Shown: positions 33,850 to 46,673, counted from the first letter of the stretch. The stretch: 64,000 nt of DNA from Branchiostoma floridae (GCF_000003815.2 NC_049984.1:21515825-21579824), one strand, 5' to 3'. The notes: generated from the letters alone by a model not told the origin. Numbers and translations are program-made.

Positions 33850-34613
33850 GGGCTGATGAGGAGATATATAGAGAAGCTGGGGTCCCTCCTCCTGTGGTTC
33901 TGTCTTTTGACAACTGTTGTAGTGATTCCTGCAGTGGGTCAACAGGCAGGCTGGACCTGAGGTTGTTTCACAAATGGAAAGATGTACACATCCGCCTAGA
34001 TGTTTGGCACTTCATGAGGATTGCAATGGGATGCAATACACAGCCCCACCAGTTGTGTGAGGTGTTCATGAGGAGGTTATCTCTGCGTATTTGAGTGGAG
34101 TGACGAGGACTTGAAACAGCTGAAGACTGCCATAAAAGATCTACACATTCGCCTAGATGTTTGGCACTTAATGAGGAGGCTAGCAATCGGATGTAACATA
34201 GAGTCCCACCAGTTCTGTGGGGCGTTCATGAGGAGGCTCTCACAGTGTGTATTAGAGTGGAGTGATGAGGACCTGAAACAGCTGAAGACTGCCAAAAAAG
34301 ATCTACACAGCCGCCTAGATGTTTGGCACTTTATATGAGGAGGATAGCAGTCGAATGTACTACACAGTCCCATCAGTTGTATGGCGTCTTTAGGGAGAGG
34401 CTCTCACGGTGTGTATTTGACTGGAGTGAGGACCTGAAACAGCTGAAGACTGCCAAAAGGAACATCATGATCAGCAATGGTATCGCGTGTCTGTCAGACA
34501 GTGATGTGTTTGCGCATATCACCAAGAAGAAGCTGTCCCTCCACTGTAACAGACGTACCAGGGATCCAGAAGACACCATCAAACTGATCTCTGAGCTGAT
34601 TGATACCTTCTGA
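33850..34613 (+). pseudogene. decayed transposase with a triplicated segment
   Basis: The frames read PPPVVLSFDNCCSD, then LFHKWKDVHIRLDVWHFMR, then a cysteine/histidine block and FMRRLS. The set W-x-D-[LV]-x-x-RLD-x-WHFMRR, GCxTxSHQxxxxF and CxxEW-S-x-x-D is a conserved block of large invertebrate and fish transposon proteins, and I infer an RNase H-like core. Here the segment from KDLHIRLDVWH to EDLKQLKTA is present three times (starts ~33978, ~34132, ~34294; period 155-161 bp), with frameshifts between copies at ~34090 and ~34335. After the last copy the frame ends KKKLSLHCNRRTRDPEDTIK and LISELIDTF, the usual downstream block. It is non-functional as it stands. Confidence 0.6.
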
Positions 34614-35439
34614 CACATTGTTCAATTTAGCATGAAGTCAACAGCCTCAAATACAGCATCAACGTTCAATGATGACATGGGGGATGCACTGCCTGGTGTA
34701 TCTTCTTTAACTGAGGCTGCGACTGTGGCTTCTCTGGTTGCAGAGGGGAGGATAGCCACCAGGAAATAGAACATGGTATGTAATAGATACATTCGATAGC
34801 TTTTATGCACAATGTTCTGCAATGTTGTCTCCATGTGCTGTATTTTCAAATATCTGAAGTCTATTCATTTTTGAGCAATAATGTAACCATGTTGTATTTG
34901 CATTGTAAATGCATTCAATTTGGGAGAGCTACATGGTATGCAACCTGACACAACCCATTTTTGCATGTCCAAACAAAACTGTGGAAAGATGAGTTATTTG
35001 ATGGGGTGGGCAGTATTCCGTGTCATAGCAAACTTACAGAATAGAAGTCTGCACTTAAGACTGCAGCTAAATCTTGTGGAGAAAATGAGGCCAAGATTGC
35101 TGAGTTGAGGCAAACGACGGACATCTGCTGTTCTTTGAGAAACACAGAGAACACCAAACTACACTACACTCAACTCGCCATTTCCGTACAGCCTGGAGCA
35201 TTTTAACAGAAGGAACAGAGGTGGACTTTTCCTCGTAAATGATAACCTGGTTCCTGTGGAGTAAAAAATGTTAACACTTTTTTTCAACAGGAACAACACA
35301 CACGTGCCAAGGGGGGTGGAAGAGATAGTAACTGACGTATCGGAGAATATTGAGACTTAGGGACGTGGAATTGTGCACTTCAGCTAACAAACGCCGGACT
35401 TTCAACGACAATGCTGAAGGGCATGATAAATAAATATTA

Positions 35440-35810
35440 AGACTTGGTAGATTCAGAATTAGTTAGGATGGATTTTGGTGGACCAAACGACAGGATTGTT
35501 GCAAGCAATTCATCAAAAAGAACACCACACTGCGTAGAACCGTTAAAAGGAGGGGGGTTCAAATATAACTGTATTGGCTACAAGGCAAGCAGTGTCTGTG
35601 CACATAGTCTAGCCTCCGCTTTTGACTGTCAAAAGTCTTGCAGATGATATTTAATTACATATTGAAAAAGGGGGTAACATTAAATGTCACACCAATGTGC
35701 TCTGGGAAAGCATCAAACCCGGGGAGAAACAACGATGCAACAGAAGCAACGGTCAACGAAGATACGAAGTTTGAAATTAACCTCGCAAAATGCCATTTCC
35801 TTTACTCTTA
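35440..35810 (+). pseudogene. SWIM-like zinc finger fragment
   Basis: The frame 35444-35647 encodes RIVASNSSKRTPHCVEPL and FKYNCIGYKASSVCAHSLA, resembling the SWIM pattern (C-x-n-C-x-H) in transposon proteins, preceded by the usual beta-strand lead. After the stop, a different frame reads KGGNIKC and then LWESIKPGEKQRCNRSN, the usual K/G/R-rich follow-on. Frameshifts make it a remnant. It may belong with the transposase at 33.85-34.61 kb. Confidence 0.45.
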
Positions 35811-36199
35811 GGCTTGGACAGTTTGTTTTCTTCATGTTTTGAAATATAGCACTTAATATGCTTTAATTTTCAGGTGGGCTGCTGGTTGCAACATGTCCAC
35901 ACAAAGTTGTGTATGCTGTAAAGTTTGTGTTGTAGGAAATAACATCAACCTGTTCCCGCCTCAGTCAGGGAAAACAAAGGGGAAACTAGCTTTAGTCTTT
36001 CTACCTTTACAAGTCGACAAAAACATATCAAGTACAGTCCTATTCTTGTCCACTTAGCCGTGATAAATGCTTGGCTTTTCTTTTCGTAGGTTTGTTTTAG
36101 TACCGACAGCATCGTCAACATCTCATTCACGGAAAAGTCGCAGAGAAACCGCTTCAAAGTCGGTGGACCATACCCAGAGCCGATAGAGAAGCGGTTCAT

Positions 36200-38880
36200 C
36201 TTTGCACTCGCAAATAAAATCCTCTTGTCAAAGATGGGTTGAACCTATATATTGAATAATTATGACGATATTCGTACGTCATACGACACCTACTCAGTAT
36301 TGTTAAGACAGGTTTTGCCCACCTTGGCTAATTAACTGACCTGGAAACTTTCTGGTGTAATAAATGTTTACCTGGTGGTAATATTATAAAATCTTCAATT
36401 ACTGGCCATGTATCATGTCCATAAGATTTAGTCTGACTTCATTGGTTTTACATAAATATAATTGATATTAAATTATATGAATAATAAGCACTGCTGCATT
36501 TTATCGCTTTTAGGCTCTTGGTGCATCGCTAAGGTATATCTAATTGAAGTAAATTTGGTATGTATGTATTCATCAATAAGTACTCTATAACAATCAGGGG
36601 GGTACATGCTTGCTGATCCAATAATAACAAGGATATTCTTTAATATGTTAAAAATATTGACAAAAATGGCATATTGGCAATATTCATGAAGGTCTTGTTA
36701 AGTCCTAGTGACTTTACAATGTACATTCCCACCTGGATGTTGTAGCACCACATGTCTACTTTCTAAAAATGTCTTTTATGACCGCAAAATATGTTGCATA
36801 TGGTTACACCTTCTGAAATAGAAAAAAATTACAAATATTCAAGTTTTGGCTCCTCCATGGGTGAAATTTGATATCTTTGTTTGGACAAGTAAGGGCAATT
36901 AACTTGTTTACTTAGGGCACTGACAGCAGGGTAGCTGAGCACCTGAGGAAAACAATAGCCAGGTGTTCACACCTTTGCTTGAAAGTGGCATAGGTGGCAG
37001 ACAGCTTGGCTTGGGTTATATCAACAAAACACAAACATGGCTGTAATTTAGTGTAAACAAGAAATATGTTACAAGAATTGTTATGAAGCATGGATTTCAA
37101 AATACAATATGTACACAGAAGACATAACTGTCCTCCTTGATCAAAGATATGTTTGCAATCAGAAACAAAATTCTCCTTGAAACAAATGGAAGATGCTCAT
37201 GTACACTGAAGTTACTTGAATCAAACTGTTAAAAGCTCCTTGCTTGAATGTTGCAAGAGGCCTTATGAGGGCATTTGGCATGAAGGGATTCAAGTGACTT
37301 ATGTAACAAATTTGGTAAAACAATTGTGTACATAAAGGGAATTCTTAGGCAGCTGGTTATTGACAGAGTGACCGAAAGTTCAAAATTAGAGAGTAAGACG
37401 TAGTTAACAGCATGTTATAACTTTACTGCCATTTATAGCTTCAACAAATATAGAATGATACAAATATAGTGTCAACATTCAACTATGTCAGTGCACAACA
37501 GGTAAAAAGCTGCATCTGTTCAGGGCCAGCCCGGGACAGGCAACAAAAACCTTTGAATGTGGGCTCTGGAGCTGTCAGAGCTGGCCTGTGTGGCCCTGAA
37601 ATTACAGTCTGGCGACAGCTTAAGCATGTATTAAAGGAGCAGCAAAATGTGTAACTTAGAGTGGTGCGATACTCTTTTTAACAAGTTAATTACACTCCCA
37701 GACTGAAACTATCCAGGTTATTGCATGTTGTTCCTTGACACACGAGGATTAGACGTGCTTACACTGAGACTTTGATTACAATACAATCCGTTATCTCTTT
37801 ATCTCTATCAAAAGAGTGTTTTCTCAACTATAACGTCCTTGCTCTTGTGAACTTTGCTAAAAAAAATGTGTGTGTGGTAGGTGACGTAACCGTAGTATAT
37901 CAAAACAGACTATTGGTACAACAGTTTTCATATGAGCGTTGTTTTCTATCAAATACCTTGTTTTGGAATAAAAATTGATTATCAAAACAAACAAAGCCGG
38001 CATCAGATCCAGGAAAGAACATGGGGAATTATCAAACTATTGGTCAGCCTAATTGGTCAGACTACACCCTGGTTGAATTTGGTTATCTTTATAAGATTAT
38101 GTCGGGCTATTTGTAATTAAAGTGGTCAAATTTGATGAAACCGTGAATCAATCAGTGTGTAAGTTATTAGAAATACTCCTAAACCCAGGAAATCCTTTGT
38201 CAATCATAATACACATCCAGCACCAATCCCAGACAGTCTGATATTTCACACTCCACAGGAGGACAGGTATCACCTCACCTGGTCCACTGGCACCCTCCCT
38301 GCATTGTTATCACACTGGGCGGGGAGGGGGTAATTATCGAACAATAGGGGAAATGAGGAAAATTCAGGGTCAAAGGTTGTATCTATGTGTTGCTAGGGCA
38401 GCCAACGCCCGCTTTGCTGGGGATCTTGAGATATGTCTTAGTCGCACTGAGTACTACAAAAAATATTTCGCGCAGGGCGATCAGTTTTCTACGGCTTAAC
38501 TACGTAAACTATTTGATTACATAGTATGGTATGTATTGTATAGTAATTGTATAGATATCCACAGTAAATTGTCACATAAGCCAGTTTACACTACAGTAGC
38601 AACTTTAAATGATGGTCACGGGATTGCTTTAGAAAAAAAAGATGCCAGAACTACAACACCCCCTGGTATAAGGATCTGACATATCACTTGAAAGGATTCC
38701 AAAAGGCAGTCATTAGCAAAAACTGAAAAGGCATATCGCTAAGTACCACAGTGGGTGATTCACGTGTAACGTAAAGCGTTTCGTTAGAAAGGAAACCTTA
38801 TCAGACACCAGCGGAAATCACAGAACTCAGGTTGAATATCTGAGACTCAGACAGCTGTCAAGTAATGTCGCTCTTAATAC
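36200..38880. other. no recognisable gene
   Basis: Low-complexity AT-rich DNA. Several 60-70 aa frames have neither domains nor convincing splice partners. Confidence 0.45.
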
Positions 38881-38889
38881 ATTGTCACA

Positions 38890-39006
38890 ATGACAGAAGC
38901 TTGCAACCGGTCCTTTGAGAACTTGAAGACACAGGCTAAGCACCGCCAGCAAGGAAGGACGAAATATGTTGGTGAGACAAAGAATGTACCAGCAGGCGAG
39001 ACAGTG
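38890..39006 (+). CDS. short candidate exon, unknown
   Basis: ATG 38890 begins MTEACNRSFENLKTQAKHRQ, then GRTKYVGETKNVPAGETV before GTATGT, a donor-like site. It is hydrophilic. No homology is recognised and it lies upstream of the RecQ-type remnant. Confidence 0.25.
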
Positions 39007-39285
39007 TATGTATTTTATTTTATGTTTACGCCAACATCAACAAGAGGGACAGAAATGTTAACTTCATGAAGACATACAAGAAGTACCAGGCTTTCTAGGT
39101 CAGCCTCGACACTGACAGCTGCCTTTACTTAGCAAGTAAAAAAAAAATTGGTAGGGCTGCAAGACAACACTAGCTGATTTTGTTTTGTTTTATATCAATG
39201 AAGATATCCGCCGTCTTGGCAACAATAGATATATGGAGGATGACGCACACACAAAAAAGATATGATGAAATCTTAGCTCAAAGTT

Positions 39286-39510
39286 TTGCAGTGCTGCTAC
39301 ACTCAGGACTACCATTGGAAACTTTGGCTACATCATTTCAAACAAAGTATTCCCCAATTAGGTGAAAAATGCAAAAATAGCTGCGACAACTGTCTTCTAT
39401 CTAATATGAATGGACATAACTTTGTAGATGTCACTAATGCTGTGGCATCAAAGTTAATACATACCATTCAAGAATTAGGTCGTTTCCGAAGCATAACAAC
39501 AATAGTGTAG
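39286..39510 (+). pseudogene. RecQ-type helicase zinc-binding remnant
   Basis: The frame contains GEKCKNSCDNCLL followed by FVDVTNAVASKLIHTIQEL. C-x3-CDNC followed by a D-x-T helix is the signature of the RecQ C-terminal zinc-binding region and the start of the winged helix. The N-terminal CRR-type cysteine is not seen, the helicase core is absent and a TAG ends the frame at 39510. RecQ-like helicases occur in some TE cargoes of marine invertebrates; whether this is host or TE derived cannot be decided here. Confidence 0.5.
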
Positions 39511-40014
39511 GTTGCGAGTGGTTATACTGCACATGCTCTTAAACCACATCCGAAACTGACTGAGGCAGAAGTGGAAGAAGAGAAAGTGCTGGTTCAGTTC
39601 TATAAGGCCCAACGGCCCACATATCAGCATGCACTTCATTGACACTTTAACATTTGCCAAAATTACAAGTCACGGTTAACAATACATCATATTCTAAAGG
39701 TAAATTGCACAGCAATTGATAAGCTGCACAGGTTTGCAATGCAAAACGTTTTTGTGAAGGGCATACAAGACCAAGGGTGACCTAACCTATTAAAAGGTTT
39801 CTTCTTTGATATATTTTAACCACTTGTACTTCCGTAACTTAGTTTATATTTCTATTGTGTAAGTAACAATTTGAGTACATGTACTAGATGGTGTATATTT
39901 CAACTTGTTGCAGGCATTTAATGTACCAAGGCTGTGCACTTTAATTAACTCCATACATTAATTTCTTACTGGTCCAGAGATGGTTAACATGAAGAGTACA
40001 AGGTGGGGAAGTAT

Positions 40015-40490
40015 GTTCTGTGGTAGCCTTGATTATATTTGTATACAGAAGTAACAGCAATGTAGCCATGTTGAAGTGAAACTAAATTGATAGTAAAAGT
40101 GCTACCAGTGTGGTAGCTAGAACGGTAGCTGTCAAAGTGGTGATACTAGTTTACCACACTGTTTACATGCAGTTGGTGCACCTCTTGAATGCAAAAATAT
40201 TAAAAGACTTATTATTGGCTGATCACCCACAGAGTTGGTCACAATGAAGAGTAGCACTTGGGTACCAAACTGAGAAAATATGTGGTAGCCTTGATTGCAC
40301 TTGTGAACAGAAGTAACAGCAATGAGGTACATGTAACCGTGACCATAGTTCTAGAGGTAATAGTTTGGTATTAGAGGTGGCACCAAGGACTGTAGTTGTC
40401 AACTTGGTAAGTGATACCAGTCTACCACATTTAGTGTTAGTTGGTGCCCCGCTTGAATGCAAAAATAGAAGACTTGTTGGCTGTGATACC
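40015..40490. repeat. ~262-bp tandem duplication
   Basis: GCCTTGATT...ACAGAAGTAACAGCAATG occurs at 40026 and 40288, and AGCTGTCAA/AGTTGTCAA, TACCACA and GTTGGTGC-CTTGAATGCAAAAATA blocks follow each. Divergence is ~20 percent. Confidence 0.75.
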
Positions 40491-40684
40491 ATATCATGTC
40501 ACTTCATTCTTGTGCTGTTAATCCACTCAAACACTACCAAAAACTGATTCAAGACTGTACCACTACCACATCTATATGTAAGTCTTTACATTATAGACAA
40601 AATAGACAATTGGAGATAATTTTCTATTACAGAATGAGCACAGCTCGTGGCGTTTGAAGACGCAAGTTACAGGGGCACTGATGC

Positions 40685-42540
40685 ATGGAGAGGTGCTTTG
40701 CAAGGGTGAACCGCATGCAATATCCCTACGACACCAACCTGACTCTGAACTTCCTGACTGACATTTTTGTTGAGGCTGCGGAGGTAACCAATAGTGGACT
40801 ATTTGAAATTCCTGACAGGTTTCAATTAGCAAAGCCATTTTTAAGTTTGTTATTCTTTTATTCCTGTTAAGTAAATAATGCCATTTTTTCATAGGTCTCT
40901 TCAGCATTTTGTCCGCACGCACGATGTGTCCACGCCAGGGGGGCACAGCAGGTTTTATACATAAGTAAGTGTTAATGTTTGTATGTTGTCATGTCACGAA
41001 CATCTGCAGGTAACTTTGCTGGATTACTCATTTTTCAATCATTCAATTTGAGTTCGGTCTTTGTATCTGCAATATTACCCACTAACCACAGTATGTTGCG
41101 AGTAACGTTCAGCTGTAGGCGAAAGTTTTGGAAAATGCTGACCAAATTTAACCTATTTTGTATCTTAAGGCCTAATACCTGAGACAAACATGTATGCCAA
41201 ATTAATTTTGTAGGTCACAGAGCGTCTGCGGTGTCTACAACAGAGAGCGCCATATCAGCAAGTTCTTCTGTGCCGGAGACAACACAGCCCGAGGATGCAG
41301 AACCAGCAGCCAACAGGATGACAACGCCGTGTTCGCGAGTGTCAGTGTTCAACGTTGAACCAGCAGCCGGGGTGCCAACGCCGCGATCGTCATCGCCAAT
41401 CAACATTGATTCCGACTCAGACAATGGCATGGACGAGGGAGAGGATGGAGATGACGTAGAGGAAACGTGAGTAAGGTTTCCCGGCCTGATTTCTAAAATG
41501 ATAAGAAATCAGTAACAGTAACTTTGACAGTATTGCCCCAAAATATTTGGCTCGTCTGGACAACTCAAGATTCATTCAATCAGTGCAGCAGGTCATAATT
41601 TAATTTTCGTTTTTCACTAACTTGATTATTTTTCAGTACCCATCGGTCTTGTAATATTACCACGAGGTAGGCAATTAAATAGAATGGCTGAAACTTATTT
41701 TACTTATGTAATCGTATAAAATCCCTGTATCATACAGGAAAGTAAGTAGTGAATACATTAGCTATTTAAGTCGGAACATACATATATAATATAGGGAATG
41801 CCAGTCATAAAAGTGGACATTCTTGAAGTTCATAAGCTGATTCAAGTACTATGGTTCCAACTCTACATGTAGTTGCTTCAATAAAGTAGTAATTTCTTTT
41901 CTTTCATTTCGAATTTGAAGACAAAACCCTAGTGTATGACAAGACCGATGACTTGCCGAATATCATACTCATCGCAGTGAGAAACTTTAAGGTATGTATA
42001 ACAACACAGATGTGCTGCAAGGCCTGTGTGTTACAATTTGTATTGATTATCTCCATGGCCTTTTTCACTACACGTGATGAGCTATTTTCATGAACATTAA
42101 TAGTATGCTGTTCCCTGTAATTCAACGTTTACCATTATATGAATATCATTCTTGAAGCAACATTGGCCGTTTTAATTTACTGTTCAAGCTTAGGCTCCAG
42201 CTGCTTTTTGGCATTTTTTAGCCGAAAACACTAAAAATCGTTAAAAAAAGCCAGAGCCTATAAGTAACCTCTCCTTGCAGTGTAGTTTTAATTGGTACTT
42301 AGCATATATATTGTTATTTTTAATTCACCATTGAGCGGTACGTAGAAAGTTGTCGTAAAGCGTTTTTATATGGATTTACCGAAACAGGAATCATCAGGCA
42401 GGGTTCTACCAAAGATTACAATCAGTTGCACACGTGAAGATGAACTCGACGAAGACGAAATTGACTATAAACTAAAGGCGATAGTGATCGAGGACCGTGT
42501 GATATGTCTGCTGCCAGATGACGGGAAAGAGTCCATGTAA
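40685..42540 (+). CDS. probable spliced gene, unknown function, acidic serine-rich middle
   Basis: Exon chain: 1) ATG 40685 to 40818, ending FEIPD before ACAG|GTTTCA; 2) 40895-40951, after TTCATAG and ending GGGCACAGCAG|GT; 3) 41221-41466, after GGTCACAG, ending GAGGAAAC|GTGAGT; 4) possibly 41638-41667 (TTTTCAG ... CGAG|GTAGGC); 5) 41921-41991, ending AACTTTAAG|GTATGT; 6) 42388-42540, after GAAACAG, ending in TAA. Phases agree for 1-2, 2-3 and 5-6; the link from 3 to 5 is not solved. Exon 3 is rich in S/T/P/A and ends in an acidic run (IDSDSDNGMDEGEDGDDVEE); exon 6 has CTREDELDEDEIDYKLKAIV. No domain is recognised. A domesticated or TE-carried gene is possible. Confidence 0.5.
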
Positions 42541-42559
42541 GAGACATGCGTTACTTTTT

Positions 42560-43900
42560 AAAAACATTTTAGTAAAGATTTGATGTTTGGTAGAATTTTA
42601 AGTTCCAAGATTATTATAACGACAGCATGGTGGCCATGGGCAGAGAGCTGGAGGTCGAGGAAGAGGTCAATGGAGGAGTTTAGCGACAGCTTCCTTCCAA
42701 CAACTAGTGATGATACTGGACACTGACAACAGAGCTGAGGTATGGAGACCTCCCCGTGGTCCCAACCGGACTGAAATCCCCAAGCTAAGAAACTTTCGGC
42801 AAGCCCTTCAGCCCTGGCAACGTGAGCTGAAAACGACCCAGATCGTTTTTTTCTTCTCAATGGAATCCAAAATGGCTTTAAGGTCATGCCAAATCTAGAA
42901 AGACACAACATTTCAAGGGCTGAAGTAGATAACTATAGATCCGTCACATCCTTCTTCACCAGGAACAAGAGCAAAAGAAATAAAACATTATTGGCCTTGA
43001 CATCCAGCAAACCCATCTAACTAAGCTGAACCAGCCCCCACTGAGCCAGAGACACAGTCCCCGAAGTCTGGGTTTCCAAGAGGCTGGACAGCTGTAACAA
43101 TAGACCTGACTAACAAACCCTGAGTAAGTTGGATGTTCTGCCACAAGCCAAAATGAACATCGATGTCATCTATGATGTGTCATGATTTGATCTGCCACCA
43201 ATGATAACGTTTCATTGTAGATAAATATTGTTTTGGGAACCTCATTTTATGATCAGATGTTTCAAGCTGTGCTGACTTCATTTCAAAAAGATAGTGACTT
43301 TGTAGATCAGAGTATGACACTTCTTTATCGGAGTTGCACAGCTGTCGATGTGATCTGCATTGATGTTTGCCTCATCTCAGGAGCTTCTGTACAGGAAATA
43401 CATATTAAGAAAAAAGATTAGCTGTGTACTAGTAACAATCAATTTCATTTGCCAGTCAACACGATAGACATGTCTTGAAGTAGGCCTAGCAATAGCTGGT
43501 ATTTTTTAGCCAGCAGAGAGAAGTGCGGGCTGGTGATATAGTAGAAACATTTCAATTACGATAAACATAAAAAATCTAAAAACACGTACTCGTGGCTATT
43601 ACATGCATTAACACAATATGATCACGACTAAGATGTTTTGATAAGTTCAACGAGTTCGCGAATACTGCAAAGTAGGCCAACCCAGTCCGCCAACACGTAA
43701 ATCAGATAATCCATCACAGATGTCAGCCGTGGTCCGCCTCACAGTGACTTTCAATTCTTGATGAGTCATTTTGTCAGAAATTGCAGTCGAAAAACGGGTG
43801 AATATCATCGATATAGTACAAGACCCTGGATAGCATCAGCAACTAGAAAGTCGGGACAAAACCTGAGGGTATGGGCAAACTGACGTGTTGGTTGCGAGAC
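42560..43900. other. no recognisable gene
   Basis: Short frames (for example 42707-42898) have no recognised motif. Confidence 0.4.
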
Positions 43901-43904
43901 ACAT

Positions 43905-44363
43905 TGGGCCGTTCCAAAAAATAAATGTGGAGGGGGGGTTGAAGAGGTTAGATTTTCCAATTGCTTCACCCCTCCTTTGGATTTCATCCGAGTGCCTGAC
44001 CCCCCCATTGAATTTCATCCGAGTGCCTCGACCCCCCTCTAATTTCATCCGAGAGCTCCAACCCCCCCTTTCTTTCATCCGAGGTCCAAATGCCTCTTAT
44101 ACCCCTTTTCTTTCATCTGAATAACCTTACCCCCTCATAATTTTCATCCTAGAACCTTGCCCTTACAGTACTGTAACTGAGATAGGAGTAAAAGTATCCA
44201 AATCCAGATTTTCTTGACTTTTTGGTAGAAAAACCCATATCCAGACTTATCTTGACCCCCCCGTTCAAACGAAATCCAAATCCAAGATTTCCTTGACCCC
44301 CCCCCCTCAGTAAAATCCGACCTCTTCAACCCACCCCCCACATTTATTTTTTGGAACGGCCCA
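43905..44363. mobile_element. 459-bp inverted-repeat element with internal C-rich tandem repeats
   Basis: The left end TGGGCCGTTCCAAAAAATAA and its reverse complement on the right (ending 44363) continue with ATGTGG, a G-run and TTGAAGAGGT, giving ~40-bp inverted ends. Between 43970 and 44110 a ~30-bp unit (TTTCATCCGAGTGCC plus a C-run) is tandemly repeated, and the right half has CAAATCCA-type repeats. No coding capacity. No convincing target duplication. Confidence 0.75.
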
Positions 44364-44369
44364 TCCAAA

Positions 44370-45730
44370 CGCTGCCTTACACAACGGATAAATACGGCAG
44401 GATTCATCGATGTTCCTAACCAAGAATTCGTCAACATAGACATAACTTAAGAGCAACCAAAATCTTGAAAAGTATTCTTCCTACATAATTACAAAAATAA
44501 GAGGACTATTTCCATGGGAAAATGATCTCCTACTAAGTTTTAGTACTTACCACGGAGCACCCACCTCTCGCCACCGCCAACTGAAGCTGCGTGACTGTGC
44601 GACGGGAAATACTGAACATATCCATCCGCCGTCAAACTGGCTAGCTGTATACATGTGCCAGCAAATAATTAACCGTGAACAGTTTTTTTTCAATCATTAG
44701 CCACATACTATACCAAAGCATGAAAAAATGCCAGCGATCTAAAATTGAGCGGTAATTCGATGAATGCTTCCTCCTTGTGCCGAACTATTTTCTGGCGGCA
44801 CTTGTGTACATCCTGTCTATGGACGGCATTCGGTGGTGTGGAGTAGCGACGCTCACAAAGGGTTTGACAAAACGGAGTGGTTGTGGATAGTAGAAAATGC
44901 AAACTGGTTTTGTTTCGTGACTTTCACAGTTGCCCCAAACAACGTGATCATGACACAGCGAATACTGGAGAATGAACACCTTTATTGCACATTTTGCCCC
45001 ACTTGGCTAAGTACAGGTCACAAGATAAAAATCAAAAATAAAATATGACAATGGTAACAATCATGTACATTTACGATCTAGATGTGCATATATACGTCTG
45101 GTCTACTGTGTGGTTCTTTTTCCAACTGCGACTTTCCTACTTCACCTACTACAATTTCAAATATTTGAAAAGGTAAAATTGGTTCATTTACGTCTTACTG
45201 ACTCTAATAATTCTTTCATATATTTTTTTCCACGTAAACAACTGTACACTGTTAAAGTTAATAAAACATTTGTAGCGTCTACTTGCCAGTCAGAAATGTT
45301 ACAGTCTATTGAAGATGATGTTTTGAAAAAGATTTACACTATGCCCTTCAAACGTACAAGAAATATAGATACTACATTTACAATATGAAAATCAAATAAT
45401 TCATAATTTCTTACCAACAAACTGTTATCTAAAGAAAATATAGGTAAAAGACTGACATTTGTCAATTTTGTTTAGAAAAACAAACCATATCGCATATATT
45501 TGTACAATGTCCCCTTCTGGGATGAGTTTGTATCTTGGTGGAACGGCGCACACAATCTGAAATACTATTAAAGATTAAGGCCACAGCAAGTAAATTTTAT
45601 GGATGACATCCGCGCGCTCATTAATTTTCGCCTGATTTCAGAAGAAAAAAAAAAACAAGAATTTTTTAAAAATTATTCAGGGAAGGCCGGATAGACGAAG
45701 ATGGGTAAAGGTTGTGTTGTAACCTAATCA
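44370..45730. other. no recognisable gene
   Basis: A frame at 45110-45388 (92 aa) contains no recognised domain. An A-run (45644-45656) is present. Confidence 0.4.
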
Positions 45731-45736
45731 TAATCT

Positions 45737-45870
45737 CCAAGCAGATCCTACGGTGCCATAAGATAGTATCAAAGCTGGCCAAGGAGTGTAGCCGGCCAAG
45801 GGAGTCAAACGGGCACCTACGGGAAGTTTGATACTATACATTACGCACCGTGGATCTGGTTCTAGATTAA
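45737..45870. mobile_element. MITE-like element, family of 21.7 kb
   Basis: The left end ATCTCCAAGCAGATCCTACGG pairs imperfectly with the right end CCGTGGATCTGGTTCTAGAT; GATAGTATCAAA near 45772 and TTTGATACTATA near 45828 form an inner inverted repeat. CTCCAAGYAGATCC and TAAGATAGT are shared with the element at 21697. Confidence 0.65.
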
Positions 45871-45926
45871 CCTAATCATTGAATGTAGAATTGACACTAG
45901 AGACTCTGTAGCATTGTCTGTAGTTG

Positions 45927-46026
45927 NNNNNNNNNNNNNNNNNNNNNNNNNNNNNNNNNNNNNNNNNNNNNNNNNNNNNNNNNNNNNNNNNNNNNNNNNN
46001 NNNNNNNNNNNNNNNNNNNNNNNNNN
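45927..46026. other. assembly gap (100 N)
   Basis: Exactly 100 N. A minus-strand frame drawn through it (45872-46117) is an artefact. Confidence 0.99.
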
Positions 46027-46673
46027 ACTGATTTTGTATGGTCATATCAAATTCGCTACTGAATAAAGTCATGTTTAACGTCAAACATATTTTTGTTAAT
46101 ACATCTCGAAATGACAAAATCCAATTCCATAATATACGTCCAAAAACTAGAATCTATCATACCATAGAAGTAAGTATATTGTAACCTTTACACATATCAT
46201 TATAAGGGGTAAGCCACCACTACTCTATATTACTCTTTTTTTTTTTACCTTTGTTACACTAATGAACAGTTTATCCTCGAATCATAGGAATGTGGCATTT
46301 CAAGGGATGGTGTACCATAGCACAGAATAGAGATATTTGTGTATCTGTTTCAGTCTCTGCCTTAAGCATTTTGCCCAAGCGTTGTCAAGAGTTACTAACA
46401 TTATGCAACAGTTTGCAAGATATTGTAATGCTGAAATACATTACTATGCAGTCTTGAAATATACACACAAAGCGATAATGAGAGGCACAGAAACGCATGT
46501 TATGGTACTGATCTCCAGTTGTAAACGATGTCACATTGATAGCCACAATGGGATAATTTTATAAAATAATGTTCTGATAGTGAGCGTATTGCAGTGATGT
46601 ACAATGTATGTAACCTTGTGATTTATCTGTGAGATGCACTGTACTGTGTAAAAAAAATCACAAAAAAAGAGCT

